64,000 nt of DNA from Lentinus brumalis (GCA_001792895.1 MARA01000003.1:2852001-2916000); one strand, 5' to 3'; positions 34,862-47,733 are shown, counted from the first letter of the stretch. Numbers and translations are program-made. Notes: generated by a model not told the origin, from the sequence alone.

Positions 34862-37800
34862 CTAATCAACGTTCGCGCCGCCGCGCGGCTGCATGTCATC
34901 CACACGGTCCCACCCGTCCTCCATCTCATAATCCGAGTCGTCGTTGTCAATTTCTGGGAGGGAGCCCACCGCGACGATGTCAGCCGTGGTGATGAGATCT
35001 TTGCGGGACCAGTCGCCGAGGCAGAGAAGAGCCCGAGTGCTCTGGGCACTCAAGCGGCTGCGGACATGTGTGAGGGCACGGCGGCCACGGCTGAAGGTGC
35101 GTTCGACATCGACTGAAGTGGCTGGGTAGAAGATAGATAAATATACGAGGACAGAGGAGTACAGTGGGGAATCGGGACGTACCAGGGATTGAGAGGTAAT
35201 CAAGGGCCATACGGGAGAGACAAGGGAAGAGCGCGCGCCGTTCATGCCACCAGAGAAGCGGGTTCGATGTCTCTTCGGTGACGGTAGCGAAGTAACGGGC
35301 GATCTCGTCCTTCCCAGGACGCGCGTATCTCGCGGAGGGCGTAGGGATATGGTCGAACATGTTGTCTCCCTGCGGCAAAGTATCAGTTATGCGAAGAGCG
35401 GTATAGCGCATCCTCAACGCACCTCGGCTGCATCCTTGGCTCCTGATCCTCCTCCCTTGCCCTTCCGCTTCCGCTTCTTGCTGTTTCCACGAGTGTCCTC
35501 GGCCAGGGGGTTTGCAGGAGGCTCCGGAAGATCGTCCTCGGTGTCGGGCTTCTTGTAAGCGCGGTCAAACTCATCCTGGAGCATGTCGCGCGCATTCTTG
35601 ATCCAAGAGGTGGGCCAGCCGGCGTCCTTGAAGTATGCGTCTTTGTAAGACGGATGCAGCACTGCGAGCATGGTAGAAAATGTCAACTGAGGCGTGAACT
35701 GAATACACACGGCCATTGAACTTACTGAGGGCGATGCGGTACGTCGCAGACAAGTCCGACAGCTTGTAGTAGTGGTTAAGTATGGTTTTGCCAACAGTGA
35801 GGGCCGACCGTATGGCGGAGTCGAGTGTCTCGTCCCGGATTTGGTCAGTGAGGGTGTTGTCGATGTGATCCATCGCATGTATGACCTTCGCGAGGTTCGG
35901 CGTCCGGCGTGAGAAGTACAGAGTCGCATCTTTGAAGATCTGGATCGTCCCGGTGGTATTGTGAGAGCGAGAGTGACGTGGATGCCGGACAGCAAAGAGT
36001 GGACATAGGGACAGCGGAGGTTGGTCGCGGCAACGGGCATGGAAGGGGCAGGAGACAAAGGACGTGTTGAACGCACCGTGGTTTGTGGGTGGCCGTGTAC
36101 AAACAGAGGTATTTGTACGTGTGAGAATAGGAGCGCACTCAACAAACACTCAAGGACGCACCTTTAAGACCTTGCACAACTGCTCCAATATATCCCACTC
36201 TCTCGTCGTCAGCTCGTACGCCCTCAAGCCTCCATCCCGCAACGCGCATATCCGCTCGATGGCCTCTCGATATTGAACACTCACAATGCCCATGTCGAAC
36301 GTGGAATTCCACCGCGTGCGGACGTCACGCGGCACAAGTCGCTCGGGGAGCCCCAATTCCTTGCAGATGTCGCGCCATGCGGGGAGCAGTTTCGTCGTGG
36401 AATGGACGATCTTGAAGGAGATCTTTCGTATCTGGTGTAATACCAATGTGAGTCCTGCGCTTCTTGGCGTGCATCAGAGCGACATCTTACCTTTACTAGG
36501 ACCATCTTGACTGGGCGAATGGATCGCTCATACTCTTCTTGTTCTTCGTCAGTCATCGTTTCCACTTCGTCAACCCAGGATTCATCGTCTTGATCATCCT
36601 CCAGCGGGTCCTCTCCCTCCTCCTCACGCAGCTCACCCCGCGTTGTCGCCTCCTCGCTCTCCAGCTCCTGTGCGAGTTCGGCCAGCTGTCGCACATCCTC
36701 GTCCACCAACACCTCCGCATCCTTGACCTCTTTGACGTCGAATTGTTTCAAGATGGCTTTCGCGACGATATTGAGGATATGCAGGAAGCATCGAGTGCGG
36801 CTAAACGTCCCCTGAAACTCGGGCAGCGCCTCGGCGAGGGCATCTGTCAGCGTGTCGTTGTTCGAGGCGTTGTCGCCGGTCACGCTGAGAATCTAGGGGC
36901 TCAAAAGGTAAGTGGTTTGCGCATTGAGACCACTGACTGCCCGCTGACCTTATGCTCGATGCGGAACTCCTGTAGAATCTTGGCGAAGGCGATAGCCATG
37001 TTCAGGCCCGAGTGCGACTGCAAGTTTCAAGTCTTCAAGTCAGCGAGCAGTTTCTACTTGCACCATCTAAGGTACGTACTTTGGCCACTTCGACGATGTC
37101 GAGGAGAAAGCACAGTGGCTCGCCGTTGTGCTCCAGATGGGCGGTCACAGCCACGAACGCGTGGTGGTTGGGAGAAGTCCAAGCGTCTGTTGCAAAACTA
37201 ACTTTGCCCTCGTACTCCCTTAGTATCTTCGCCATCTTGTTGCGTGCGCGTCCGAAGGCAGCTTTCGTGTCCCGCGAGACTGTCGATGCCGAGGGGAGGT
37301 AGTACCCCGGGCGGCCGGTCTTCATGAGGCACTGAAAGCCACGGTCACGGACCGACGCGAATGGTCGCAAGTCCTCGGCGAACCAACGTGCAAGCTCCGC
37401 ACTTGGGGTCAAGAACGTAAGCATGCGTCACTCACTATTGCACATGCATAATGCTCACCGAGTCTCCGCCTTTGTGTGGGCGCGGTGCGAATAGGTGACC
37501 TCTCCTTTCTTACGCGCGAAGTACGCGGTGATAGAACCGTCATAGTTGATACTCTTGATGATCGCGCGGCGGACCTCGTCTGCGTCTACTGCCTCGTCCG
37601 CGCGTTCGACAGCCTCTTCTCCCCAACACTTCTTTGCGTGCTTACGCAGGTTCCCGGTGGAACCGGCGTCGCTAGTGCACAAGAAGCGCCGCACCGTGGC
37701 CTTCTTGCCCTTGCAAGACTTGGCACCGCAAGTCCACTCGTGATACCGTCGGCCCTTATCGTCATACCCGATAGCAACATCGGGCTTGAAGAACGCGTAA

Positions 37801-38149
37801 ATAGGCGCAACCCACGTGTCCTGCATGCGCTCTGCAGCATAACCACATCAGTGGCTCGCCCTGCATCTCGAAAGTCCATGTACTCACCCAACTCTGCCTC
37901 GGAATCCTCAGCCTCTTCAACAGCAATGCCCTCCCGTTCATGCTCCGCAGCTTCCTCCTCCTCCGTCTGCACTGTCGTGCGACGCGCTTTCTTTGGCGGT
38001 ACTTCGAAGTCGCTCTTCTCGGACTCGGAGTCCGAGGAGTCGACGATGATAGGCTCAGAGCCCTTACCTCCGGCCTTCGTGCGCTTGATGCGGTTGGCTT
38101 GCCGGGACTTGGCCACAGCTCGCTTTTTAGCACCATTGTTTGACGCCAT
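34862..38149 (-). CDS. hAT-family transposase with BED zinc finger
   Basis: Multi-exon gene on the minus strand. Exon 1 (38149-37888, MASNNGAKKRA) is basic then acidic. Exon 2 (from 37831) contains a BED-type finger, with the Cys pairs in WTCGAKSCKG and FLCTSDAGSTGNLRKHAKKC. Then come VSFATDAWTSPNHHAFVAV (first catalytic Asp, DAWTSxN), SVTGDNASNNDTL (second Asp), RCFLHILNIVAKA, RTRWNSTFDM, and far downstream NPLLWWHERRALFPCLSRMALDYLSI and ATSVDVERTFSRGRRALTH, the C-terminal hAT dimerisation region. The last exon ends at 34862. No interrupting stop was found in the coding exons, so the copy may be active. Confidence 0.85.
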
Positions 38150-39392
38150 GTTATGAGTTGCAGTCCGGAAGGTGCGGGAGAGGCGGTGATCAGTGCAGGA
38201 AGGACTTGAAAGCAAGTCTGAAAACAAAGGACAAAATCTGGTGTAGCTTAGTCACGTGGCCCAATTTTCTACAATATTATCGATGAGATCTAGTGTTGGT
38301 CATATTTCCGCTTCACAGATGCGCGCTTATGGGCGTGGCGTTCAGTAGACCCGCCGCTGCGGGTCCGGGTTAAATGCGGGTCCTGATATGGCAACCCAGA
38401 CCCGGACCCGACGGGTACGGGTCGTTGGACCCGGGCAGGTTACCCGGACCCTTGCTACTGCCTAATGATGTAGCGGAAGTGGATTTGCATATCGGTGAGT
38501 GTGTCTTCCGAGTTTCGTTCGCTACACCGGGCCCGCCTACCCCTGCCTGCGCTACGCACGAAGCCACTCCCTCAACTTCACATCCTCTGCGCCTCCCGCC
38601 ATCAACCATTTGTCTCGGTTCGCCGCGAGGATACTCTTGAGACCTTGGTGCTTTCCCGGCCCGACGGACTCGCATCCTCTCGGTGCGGGAGCGAACGCTT
38701 CAGCCATTCTCATGCGAGCAGGGGTGCTCGTCACATGCCCTAAACAAGGCGCTGCTCTCGCGCACACTCTCCGACGCCAAATCTGAGGGCGATTACGCAC
38801 AGTGGTCTCGCCGTGTTCACAACCTGGAGGAGCTCAGCGTCCTGCTAGCACTTGAGCATGATGGAACGCTTCACCAGTCGATGGAATGTGGCCTTCTCCG
38901 GGGCAGGGCCCAAACTGAATGAGTTCCGGTGTGTAGCCCGAAGCCGAACCAGACGTCGGGTCGTCTTGCACTCGGATCCCGACGGACGCTGCTAGTCCGT
39001 ATGCAAGGTGATGATCAGTACGGCGGACTCCTGGCGGACTCGCAGACTGAACGGTTTAGTATACGATAGGCACATCGAGTGATCGACAGGTTGGACAACG
39101 GGGAGAGGTGTGGCGCACTCATATCTGCCAGGTCTGCGAGAGCAGACGATGGCGAGCATGTCGGTATGTCATGTACGTACTGGCGATAGGACATATGCGC
39201 CGCTTCTAGTATGTTGATGGCGCAGACAGAGTCGGTCGGCCTGCGGGCGTGACGCATCGGGCCTCGCGACCGGCAGATCGGAGGTCAAAGTCAAAGCTAG
39301 ACGTTCATGCCCTTGGATCATCCGTTCAGGAGCTATGATACGCATCGCCTCCCTGTTGTCCGTGGCGCCCCATCCGGAGCGTCCTAACATCT

Positions 39393-40377
39393 GTTAGGCT
39401 CAAATATATCACTTCCAGTCTTCTACGTTACTTTCAGCGCGCTCGTGCACGGTGATTCTTGGACGCATGACCCGGTGCGAGTCACAGCGAGGACGGGCGC
39501 AACGCACGAGTGTGCCGCCCAGTCCCGGAGTGCATGCAGACATAGGTGAGCCTGCCCTCAATCCTTAACGACGGTGTTGAGACCGTCTGTGTATTTTCCT
39601 TCTCCGCGACGGTTCGTAATGGGCCATACGGGCACATGGTTCATGACGACATGCGCCACCGCCGATGAGCTGTGGCCATTGGTTCAGTGTCATAGGCCGT
39701 CGAGGATGTAGTTGTGCTACATCTCGAAGTTATCCTGCAGAGGAAGCTGGGCACGGTTGGGGGTCTTGCGCTCACGGATCGAGAGTGAGAGGCGGGGCGG
39801 CGGAAGGTTTGCTACAAGGGACTGTGGAATAGAGACGGTCTGACGAGTTGCTGAGCACAAAATCCTCTGTTGTCGAGATGTAAGGCTGACTACACGGTAT
39901 GTGGGCAATAGCACATCAGGGAGAGTACACGTTTCTCGTCGAGCGAGGCCCGTTCCCGTGATGGCCGACGGGGCGACCGACACGGCGTCGGAGGGCAGGC
40001 TATTGTCCGACTCGCTCACCCTTGTCTCCGTCGGGGGAGGCAGGGACTCAACGACAGTGAGTGTCCGTGGCTCTATGTGTAGATATATACGCCTGACATG
40101 CGTGACACCAAAATCCTATCTCTCAGACCCTCAACGAAATCCTCCACTATCTCTGATCACCCTTTGACATGACACATGCTCCTACTCCCATGCCGCTCAC
40201 GGAGCAGCGAATGTTGTCACTGGATCTGTATAGGCGGCCGGACGGACAGCTCGATTTCAACACTGTGGTAAGTGCCGAATTACATGCTTGCGCATGAGGC
40301 GCCGTACATAGTTATGAGCTGACAAGCATGAACCCCGTTAGGCTCAAATATATCACTTCCAGTCTTCTACGTTACTT
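39393..40377 (+). repeat. Dispersed 41-bp direct repeat
   Basis: GTTAGGCTCAAATATATCAC and the next 21 bases occur at 39393-39433 and again at 40337-40377. Both follow a splice-acceptor-like pyrimidine/AG context. Confidence 0.7.
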
Positions 40378-40487
40378 GTTGGGAAGTAGGCCATTCCTGG
40401 CAGGGACGATCGATGAGGAATTGGGAGTCTTTGTATATTATGGGGAATCTCTGTAAGAGGGAAGCACCGTGCAGCGCGGCATGTACC

Positions 40488-40703
40488 TTGCTTGCGATGC
40501 TTGAGACCTTGAGGACCTGGTACATGTATTTTAAGGCAGTATCAGGCTAAAAGCAACACGTGTCGCGATATTGAGGGATTGTAGTTGCGTATCATTTGCT
40601 TGCGATGCTTGAGACCTTGAGGACCTGGTACATGTATTTTAAGGCAGTATCAGGCTAAAAGCAACACGTGTCGCGATATTGAGGGATTGTAGTTGCGTAT
40701 CAT
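40488..40703. repeat. Perfect 108-bp tandem duplication
   Basis: 40488-40595 is repeated without visible change at 40596-40703. Confidence 0.9.
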
Positions 40704-42422
40704 TGAGGCTCCCTGATTCTCACTTCACAAGAAAGTACATCTGATTTCATGTCGAGTCGAAAGCAGGGGTACAACTTGGGTACACCAGGTACCGAGGCTG
40801 CCCAAACTGTGACCGGGACTGCTAAGTTGCAGCAGAGCAGTCATGGACCCTGTATCCTGAATACTGAGTACTTATGGCGAACGGCTGTCACTGGAAACCT
40901 TGGGACAGTATCATTAGAGAGGTAGCAGCCATGAGAAAATGTTCATGCATAGAGCATCAAGAACAGCAAAAATCTGCGCCTTTAAATCAATGCTCTTCCG
41001 AGGGTGATAGGTGATGCGTTGCCTGGAAGTTCATACTGAACAACCATGAATCATCGCCGGCATGCCACTGGGCGGTCTTCCGCGCCTGTCACTATTTTAT
41101 TCCGAGTGTAGGAGCAATGCCAGTGCAGATGCTGGTGACGAACCTGTCCTTCAGGAGAACGTGTAAGTAGTCCGTTTATCGACTCAGTGAGCGCTCTGCA
41201 TACCGTACAGCGGTCCATCTCTCGCAGGCAGTCAAGCTGGCGCAAAGTTGGTGGTCCTATAGGCGGAAGTATTCTGCCGTTGACGGTGAGACGGAGGTGC
41301 CTCTCATGTGTTCAAAGAGGTTACAGAGCAACCGCAAATCGTGATCGACCAGATGTCCCTCAGAGGGAAGGCTCGGCCACTACTACCTGCTGAGACAAGC
41401 TCTAGTCAGTCCGAAGTCGTGATTAGTGAGGACCTCCCATAGCGATGACCGACACGTGCCGTCCACACACTTGCCGGAGTTACAACCTGCATCACGAGAA
41501 GATGTCTCATGTGACGGCAGGTAGACTCAGCCTATTCAATATCGAGGGTCTATCCTGGGCCACAGTAGACACCACGCCGAGCATGTCCGCAGTGCTGCTT
41601 AAGTGGCCGTCCTTCCTTCACAAGGTGGATTTCGAATCATGTACTGTGCTTATTCTGAAAACAGCCCGCGAAGTCGCCCAGAGGCGTCATCTGGACAAGC
41701 GGAACATGAGTCACTAACTTGTAGTGTCTGCATGTTTGATGCAAGGTTGACGCGTCACCGTGTAGTGATGTGCTGAGTCCATTTCAAAGCCGTCGAAGCT
41801 CCACCCACTCTGGGTGCCGCTCCCCAACCCCCGCTAGCCGTTCTTTGAGGCTGAGCCGTCAAGCTTTCCAAGCGGTCCAGCTCGTATTGACTGCAAGCAA
41901 GCTTGAGCCGGACCCCTGCTGGTGAGTTTTTGAACAAGTTTTCGCTTTGAGACCGACATAAGATGATGTAAGTACTCACTCTTCCCATCCACCACACTCG
42001 TCTGAAGTGTCATTAGAAGCCTCAAGACAGCGCGAACATCGCGCCTCAAAACTCTCCATCCATACAGCACCCGCCGCCTCTGAGTGCAAGCTCAACGGAA
42101 GCCGTCCTCGAGAGCTCGGCCTGCGGTTTTGTCAGGCTGTGGCTCTTGACTCAGCCAAGTACTTAGCCGAGAGGCAAGAATGCACCACCACTGCCGACTC
42201 GTCTGTAAGCTGCGCTGCTGCCAACGCTGCAGTCAGTAGATTTTCAGTTGCGACACCCGCAGATGGAGCAAGCTTGGAGTCTAAAAAGAATGGGACGTGG
42301 GGGTTAGCCGGGCCCGTGGCAAACACGCGAGACTCACATGGACGCCACGTTGGCCGCGTGGCTCCCATGTGTGCCGCCGAGCTTGTGAGCGGCAAAGGGT
42401 CAGTGCTGAGCTTGCAAGGCAC

Positions 42423-43206
42423 TGTTAAGACCGTGCGCGCCGGGACGAAGTCCGGTGGAAGTCCGGACGGAGTTACGGAGTTACGAAGTCCGGTGGAAGT
42501 CCGGACGGAGTTACGGAGTTACGAAGTCCGGAACGAGACGCGCTGAGGGTGAAGACTTCGGCGAAGCTATTGATCAACGCCTTGAGGATCCACGAAGGTC
42601 TTCAATTTAAGGCAGACAAGAGAACCGGGGTTTATACCGGAGCAAGCAACGAGTAAGAAGATAAGCAAGAGATAATACCAAGCCAGAGAGAAGTCAAGCC
42701 AGAGGTAAGAAGTCAAGCAGAAGTCGGAGGTCGGAGGTCGGAGGTCGGAGGTCAGAGGTCCGGTCGGAAGGATCGGACGTTGAGAGAGAGCGAACAGAAT
42801 AGATTGAGCTCAGAGTCGTAACGGGGAGTGTAACGAGATATCAGAACTGAAGTCTAAGCGTGGCTACAGGAAGGCTTATATAGTAAAGTCCGAAAGTCCG
42901 GAGAGGAGTAGCCAAGACATAGGTAAGGAGGTACGGAACCGGAGTCAGGCGGAAGCAAATGATCAGCCAATACAATGTAAGGTAAGATCGAATGAAGGGC
43001 GGATACAATCGAAGGATCGAATGACCGGAGTCTGATCACGGAGGCGGATGCAAGCGGAAGCAGATGGTCCGGAGTCCGGGTCAAGTAAGAAGACGATAAG
43101 GGGTGAAGTGATCGAGAATAGTATCACATGTAAGAACGAACCGGAGGTGCGGAGTCCGAGGTAGGTCCGGACCGGAGTTGGTGCCTTGTGGGCATGGAAT
43201 GTAACA
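42423..43206 (-). repeat. 3' LTR of gypsy element A
   Basis: About 784 bp with inverted ends TGTTA...TAACA. On the minus strand it is preceded by a purine tract (CAGTGGGGGGA, 43219-43209). It contains two 38-bp tandem copies (42447-42522) and a short GTCGGAG repeat array (about 42724-42757). The outer edge cannot be confirmed without the second LTR. Confidence 0.65.
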
Positions 43207-43370
43207 GTATCCCCCCACTGGGTCCGAGCCCTCGAGGACCGATAGGAAGTCCGATGGAATGATGTTTCGATCTGACGCGTGATGACCGGACGGATGATGA
43301 TCGGACAGGTGAAGGTCGGATGTGATGTTCGGAGTTGTGAAGGTCGGAGAGATCCGGATCGGCTACGGAC

Positions 43371-43376
43371 TATAAA
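43371..43376 (+). promoter_or_regulatory. TATA box of the antisense gene in element A
   Basis: TATAAA on the plus strand, 59 nt before the ATG at 43430 and 165 bp inside the LTR edge. It drives transcription opposite to gag-pol. Confidence 0.6.
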
Positions 43377-43429
43377 GTTCCGAGCCAGAGTCGGGGGTGA
43401 TCAAACTCTTCTTCTCCTTTACTACCACC

Positions 43430-44514
43430 ATGCCCCCGAAGACGCAAGACGATCTCGCCGCGCTGCGCCTTCAACAGGCCGAAGCCCAGTTGGCCCTAGC
43501 CAGGGCCAACGTGGAGAAGCTGGAGGCCGAGCGGTTGGCGACGGAGGCCGCGCTCCGGAAGGCGGAGAAGGAGAAGGAGGCCGAGGAGGCCAAGCAGCCG
43601 AAGAAGAGGACCCCGACGAAGCCGAGGTCAGGCGGAGTAGGGGCCGGGGAGGAGAGGACCGAGAAGGTCACTGAGTAAGTCCGGCCCGGAGTCCGAAGCA
43701 TTTGTTTACTGATGTTTGATGTAGTTCGCCGTGCACGCCTTGCCGTAAGGCGAAGGCGATCTGCCGGTATTACACATCCGGCAGATCCGCCGCGTGTGTG
43801 CGGTGCCAAGAGAAGAAGGCGAAGTGCGAGGGCGGGAATCCGCCGTTCAAAGTCCGGGTCAAGAAACGGAAGAGCCACAACCTGGTCGACAGCGACGAGG
43901 ACGGAACCCCGACGCCGAAGAAGAAGAAGAAGGTCGAGGAGGCTCCGAAGGCCGGCCCCTCGAAGGGGAAGGAGAGGGCGCACCCGGAGCCGGAGCTGGA
44001 ACCGGAGGTCGAGAAGGCGCGGCCGAAGAAGATCGCGGTCGCCGAGGGGTCCCTCGACACGAGGGACCTCTTCCTCCGGGTCCTGCAGGAGGTGTCCGCG
44101 TGCCGGAGCGAGATCCGGAAGCTCCGGCCGGACATGGCATCTCTCCAGGATGAGATGTCGGAGTTGCAGGAGGAGATGAGGAAGACGAGGGTAGAGGAGG
44201 CCTGGATCCGGATGGAGCTCCGGAAGTTGGACGACTTCCGGAACCGGGCCGGGGCCGTGGAGGGCTACTTCGCTCGGTTCCAAACCGACGAAGTCCCGGA
44301 GTTCAGGAAGGAGTCGGAGGCCGAAGAAAACGGATCGGCCGATGAACCGGAGGATTCCGAGCAGGAAGCCGGAAAGGGTCCGGAGAAGAAGGATGAGGGT
44401 GAAGGGTCCGGGGAGAGTCCGGAGGGAACGGATGGGCAGGAGTCTGGCAAGGAGCCGGAGAAGACGGGAGAAGGGTCTGGGAAGGGGCCGGAAGGCCAGG
44501 GTCCGAAGAAGTGA
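43430..44514 (+). CDS. Antisense gene of gypsy A: coiled-coil, zinc-cluster-like protein
   Basis: Two exons on the strand opposite to pol, joined across a GTAAGT...TGTAG intron (43676-43725). Exon 1 encodes a Lys/Glu/Ala-rich probable coiled coil (LAALRLQQAEAQLALARANV). Exon 2 opens with six cysteines spaced C-x2-C-x6-C-x10-C-x2-C-x5-C, like a zinc cluster, then a basic stretch (KVRVKKRKSHNL), a second predicted coiled coil (about 44085-44230) and a long Glu/Gly/Ser-rich tail to TGA. Intact ORFs, a spliced intron and an own TATA box argue that this is a real gene of the element. Regulation of the element or DNA/RNA binding is inferred only. No homologue of known function is recognised. Confidence 0.75.
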
Positions 44515-44752
44515 ACGGAGTCCGAAGTCCGGACATCTGTGTAGATAGAAGAAATGAATCTTTTCTTGATCAAAAACCGAGTGAAGTCCGAGTAAGAGTG
44601 AATCAATAACAAACAGTAAGTAACTGTGAAAAGATCAGATGATTCTTTGTAATAGTATAAGAATGTTTTTGTAATCAGATCAGAATGAATAGGATGAGTA
44701 AGACTTTTGAAGTAATAACCAAATCAGAATGATAAGTAAGAAACATAAGTAA

Positions 44753-46135
44753 TCAGAGTGAAGTAAGAGGTCCGGGCTTGTCCGGATAGGACCGATGGAA
44801 GTCCGCAAGGAGTTCCTGGGCGTGTCCGAGTTCGGTAGCGAGTATCCATGACGTTTCTTCGTCGGTGCCTTCATACCCGGCCCACCGGACCAGGTACAGG
44901 AGTTGACAGGATCGGCGCCGGCGATCAATCTTGGAGTCGAGGACCTCGGAGATTTCGTACTCGGGTTCTCCGTCGATCTCGATCGGAGGGGGCGGAGTTT
45001 GGACACGTCCGGGGATAGTGTTCGGAGTTGCGGGTTCAAGCTGGGAGACATGGAATACGGGGTGGATAGCCCGCATGGATTCGGGGAGACGGAGGGTGAA
45101 GGAGTGAGTTCCGGGCTGAGCGATGATCTCATAAGGGCCCAAGAACTTTTCTGAGAGCTTCTTGGCGGGGCGAGTAGAACGGATGAACTCGGCTCGGACA
45201 TAGGCGTAGTCTCCGACCCGGAAGTCCGGAGCTGGAAGACGGTGTTTGTCGGCTTGGACTTGGTAACGGGCCTGAGCTTCGGCGATATGTTCTCGGAGTG
45301 CGGAGTGGAGTTCGTCGAGGTCTATGGCAAACTCCCGAGCCCGAGCGGAGGTGAGGTCGCGTTCCGGGTGGACGGCTAGTCCGGGATGATAGCCCTTGTT
45401 CGCGAAGAAGGGAGAGAGTCCGGTGGTGGCGTTCGGAGCATTGTTGTACGCGAACTCCGCAAGAGGCAAGAGTTTGGACCAGTTGTCCTGTTGATAGTTG
45501 CAGTAGATGCGGAGGTACTGTTCCAGGGTCTGGTTAACACGTTCGGTTTGTCCGTCGCCTTCCGGATGATATCCGGAGGTGAAGTGAAGCTTCATATCGA
45601 GAGCTTTGCCGAGGGAACGGAAGAAGTGTGAGACGAACTCCGAGCCCCGGTCCGAGGTGACATGGGAAGGAACTCCGTGCTTGGAGAAGACATGGAGGAT
45701 GAACAGTTCGGCGAGTTCCTGAGCATTGAGGGTGTTGTGCGTAGGAATGAAGATGGACTGTTTGGTTAACCGGTCAACTATGACAAGAATCGCGGTATAA
45801 GCCTCGGAGTCCGGAAGCTGTTCGATGAGGTCCATGGAGATGGAGTTCCACGGTCGTTCGGGGATGGGGAGTTGTTTCAGCGTTCCGTAGGGTAGATGAC
45901 GAGGGGTTTTGGATCGGGCGCAGGTGGTACAGGATTTGCAGTAGTCCCGGACGAAGATCCGGAGTCCGGGCCAGTTGTAGTCCCGGAGGACGAGGTCCTG
46001 AGTCTTGTTCTGTCCCCAGTGGCCAGCCGTTGGATGGTCGTGGCAGGCCGGAGGATGCGTAGACGGAGGTCGCCAAGATCCGGAACATAGATGCGATTGT
46101 TGAGACAAAGGAAGCCTTCTGGATTGAAGGTCCAA
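44753..46135 (-). CDS. Integrase with C-terminal chromodomain, gypsy A pol (3' part)
   Basis: Contains the HHCC zinc domain (HDHPTAGHW ... [11 protein letters not shown]), the DDE core ([31 protein letters not shown]), the GPY-like region [22 protein letters not shown] and a C-terminal chromodomain ([12 protein letters not shown] ... [18 protein letters not shown]). The chromodomain identifies a chromovirus that targets its integration to modified chromatin. The reverse-transcriptase ORF joins this frame only through a one-base change near 46060-46075 (LRLRILR to [10 protein letters not shown]), so pol is broken or a base is missing. Confidence 0.92.
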   Translation of the reverse strand: MDLQSRRLPLSQQSHLCSGSWRPPSTHPPACHDHPTAGHWGQNKTQDLVLRDYNWPGLRIFVRDYCKSCTTCARSKTPRHLPYGTLKQLPIPERPWNSISMDLIEQLPDSEAYTAILVIVDRLTKQSIFIPTHNTLNAQELAELFILHVFSKHGVPSHVTSDRGSEFVSHFFRSLGKALDMKLHFTSGYHPEGDGQTERVNQTLEQYLRIYCNYQQDNWSKLLPLAEFAYNNAPNATTGLSPFFANKGYHPGLAVHPERDLTSARAREFAIDLDELHSALREHIAEAQARYQVQADKHRLPAPDFRVGDYAYVRAEFIRSTRPAKKLSEKFLGPYEIIAQPGTHSFTLRLPESMRAIHPVFHVSQLEPATPNTIPGRVQTPPPPIEIDGEPEYEISEVLDSKIDRRRRSCQLLYLVRWAGYEGTDEETSWILATELGHAQELLADFHRSYPDKPGPLTSL

Positions 46136-47733
46136 CGGGGATGATTGGGGTCAGAAGCGGACTTGAGGCCCGCGACGAGCTCCGGGGAGGTGGATCCGGA
46201 GTTCTGAGCGGACAGGATGTCCATCCGGAGTTGAGTGTCGTCGAGTGCGAACACTGCTCGGAGGACGGGAAGGTGCAGAATCGTCACCCGGAGGGATGAA
46301 GCGAGTTGCTCTTGAGTGAAGACTGGTCGAAAGTTGTGTGGGTTGACGACGGAGTAGTCACTATCCCCCTCTTTTGGGTAGACGTCCCAACGGCGAGTGA
46401 GTGCGTCGGGTTTTGCTCCGAGTTTTCCGGGGCGGAACCGGATGACCATGTTGAACTGGGACAGGTACTCGGACCAGCGGGCTTGGCGGCGGGTAAGGAG
46501 TTTGGTAGTGGAGAAGTACTCGAGGTTCTTGTGATCCGTGACGACGTCGACCGGAGTTCCGGAGCCCTCGAGATAGTGCCGCCAAGTCTTGAATGCTTCA
46601 TAGATAGCGAGTAGTTCCTTGTCGTGGGTGTCATAGTTCAACTCCGCGCCGGAGAGGGTACGGGAGTGGAAAGCGATGGGGTGGAGTTCACCGGAGTCCG
46701 AGGTGATAGACAGAATTCCGGCGATGGCGTAGTCCGAAGCGTCGGTTTCGACGGTGATCTGCCGATCCAGTTCCCAGTGATGGAGTACCGGAGCCGTAGT
46801 GAACGCCTTCTTGAGGGTGTTGAAGGCATCGCGACAGGCGTCGGAGAAGTTCCGTGGAACGTTCTTCCGGGTCAGGCGGGTCAATGGAATGACGATCTCG
46901 GAGTAGTTGGGGATGAAACGCCGGTAGAAGTTGGCGAATCCGAGGAACGACTGTATGTCTCGGACTTTCCGGGGTTCCGGCCACTCGAGAATCGTCTTGA
47001 CCTTGTCCGTAGACATAGTGAGGCCTTCGGCAGAGAGGATGTAGCCCAGATACTCGACGGACTCCGTGTGGAATTCACATTTGTCCGCGCGAGCGTAGAG
47101 TTTGTGCTTCCGGAGACGTCGAAGGACTTCTTTGACGTGCTTCCGGTGATCGGCGGGGTTGTCGGAGTAGATGAGGATGTCGTCAAGATAGACGACCACG
47201 CAAACATCCAGCAAGTCCGCGAAGATGTCGTTGACGAAACGTTGAAAGGCTGCCGGAGCGTTGGAAAGTCCGAACGGCATGACGCGCCACTCGAACGATC
47301 CGTAGCGAGTCCGGAAGGCAGTCTTCCATTCATCTCCGGGAGCGATGCGGACTAGGTTGTAAGCGTGCCGGAGGTCGATCTTGGTATAGATGCGAGCCTT
47401 CCGGGGAGCATCAAGGAGGTCCGAGATGAGCGGGAGCGGATAGCGATCCTTCCGAGTGATCTTGTTAAGTCCTCGATAGTCGACACACAAGCGGAGTGAG
47501 CCGTCTTTCTTTTTCACGAAGAGGACCAGAGATCCGCAGGGGGAGTTCAACGGAGCGATGAACCCTGAGCGGAGATTCTCCTCGATGTATTCTCGGAGGG
47601 TATCGAGCTCGAGTTGGGACAGGGAGTAGATGGGTCCGAGGGGTGGAACAGCGCCGTCTTCCAGTTCGATCTTTAGGTCGTACGGACGGTGCTCCGGAAG
47701 GGTGTCGGCCTTAGCCTTGTTGAAGACGTCCGC
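45877..47733 (-). CDS. Reverse transcriptase and RNase H, gypsy A pol (middle part)
   Basis: Reads [19 protein letters not shown], then the RT domain with [50 protein letters not shown] and the catalytic YLDDILIYS, then the RNase H part ([48 protein letters not shown]) and the tether to integrase. The N-terminal side is cut by element B at 47733/47734. Apart from the frame change at the integrase junction it appears intact. Confidence 0.93.
   Translation of the reverse strand, partial: ADVFNKAKADTLPEHRPYDLKIELEDGAVPPLGPIYSLSQLELDTLREYIEENLRSGFIAPLNSPCGSLVLFVKKKDGSLRLCVDYRGLNKITRKDRYPLPLISDLLDAPRKARIYTKIDLRHAYNLVRIAPGDEWKTAFRTRYGSFEWRVMPFGLSNAPAAFQRFVNDIFADLLDVCVVVYLDDILIYSDNPADHRKHVKEVLRRLRKHKLYARADKCEFHTESVEYLGYILSAEGLTMSTDKVKTILEWPEPRKVRDIQSFLGFANFYRRFIPNYSEIVIPLTRLTRKNVPRNFSDACRDAFNTLKKAFTTAPVLHHWELDRQITVETDASDYAIAGILSITSDSGELHPIAFHSRTLSGAELNYDTHDKELLAIYEAFKTWRHYLEGSGTPVDVVTDHKNLEYFSTTKLLTRRQARWSEYLSQFNMVIRFRPGKLGAKPDALTRRWDVYPKEGDSDYSVVNPHNFRPVFTQEQLASSLRVTILHLPVLRAVFALDDTQLRMDILSAQNSGSTSPELVAGLKSASDPNHPRWTFNPEGFLCLNNRIYVPDLGDLRLRILRPATTIQRLATGDRTRLRTSSSGTTTGPDSGSSSGTTANPVPPAPDPKPLVIYPTER

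Larger units (their letters stand above)
33486..38464 (-). mobile_element. Complete hAT DNA transposon, 4,979 bp
   Basis: The 8-bp target duplication ATGATGTA flanks the element exactly (33478-33485 and 38465-38472). The ends are inverted: TAGGCAGTAGCAMGGGTC, one mismatch over the first 18 bp. Inside each end are clusters of GACCCGTACCCGT-type repeats (33525-33620 and 38345-38450). The interior holds a BED-finger hAT transposase gene and a second minus-strand ORF region. The hAT assignment rests on the 8-bp duplication and the transposase domains. Confidence 0.93.
38473..42422. other. 3.9 kb without a confident gene
   Basis: Host sequence between hAT and gypsy A. A possible short first exon at 40160-40268 (MTHAPTPMPLTEQRMLSL) has a good donor, but no continuation is visible. 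Plus ORFs 41445-41717 and 42007-42546 have no recognisable motif. Confidence 0.35.

Noticed and set aside
37476..38156. 226-aa plus-strand ORF over the hAT transposase
   Set aside because: Shadow of the BED-finger exon on the other strand; low-complexity Ser-rich translation.
38480..38640. Similarity of the sequence right of hAT to the stretch near 29110-29200
   Set aside because: Only short scattered matches; not enough to claim homology by eye.
42423..43206. CRISPR-like array in the repeat-rich gypsy A LTR
   Set aside because: The 38-bp and GTCGGAG copies are directly adjacent with no unique spacers, and the genome is eukaryotic.
46624..47355. 243-aa plus-strand ORF antisense to gypsy A reverse transcriptase
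   Set aside because: It is the mirror of a conserved RT coding frame, has no start context or motif, and unlike the antisense genes near the LTR it overlaps pol.
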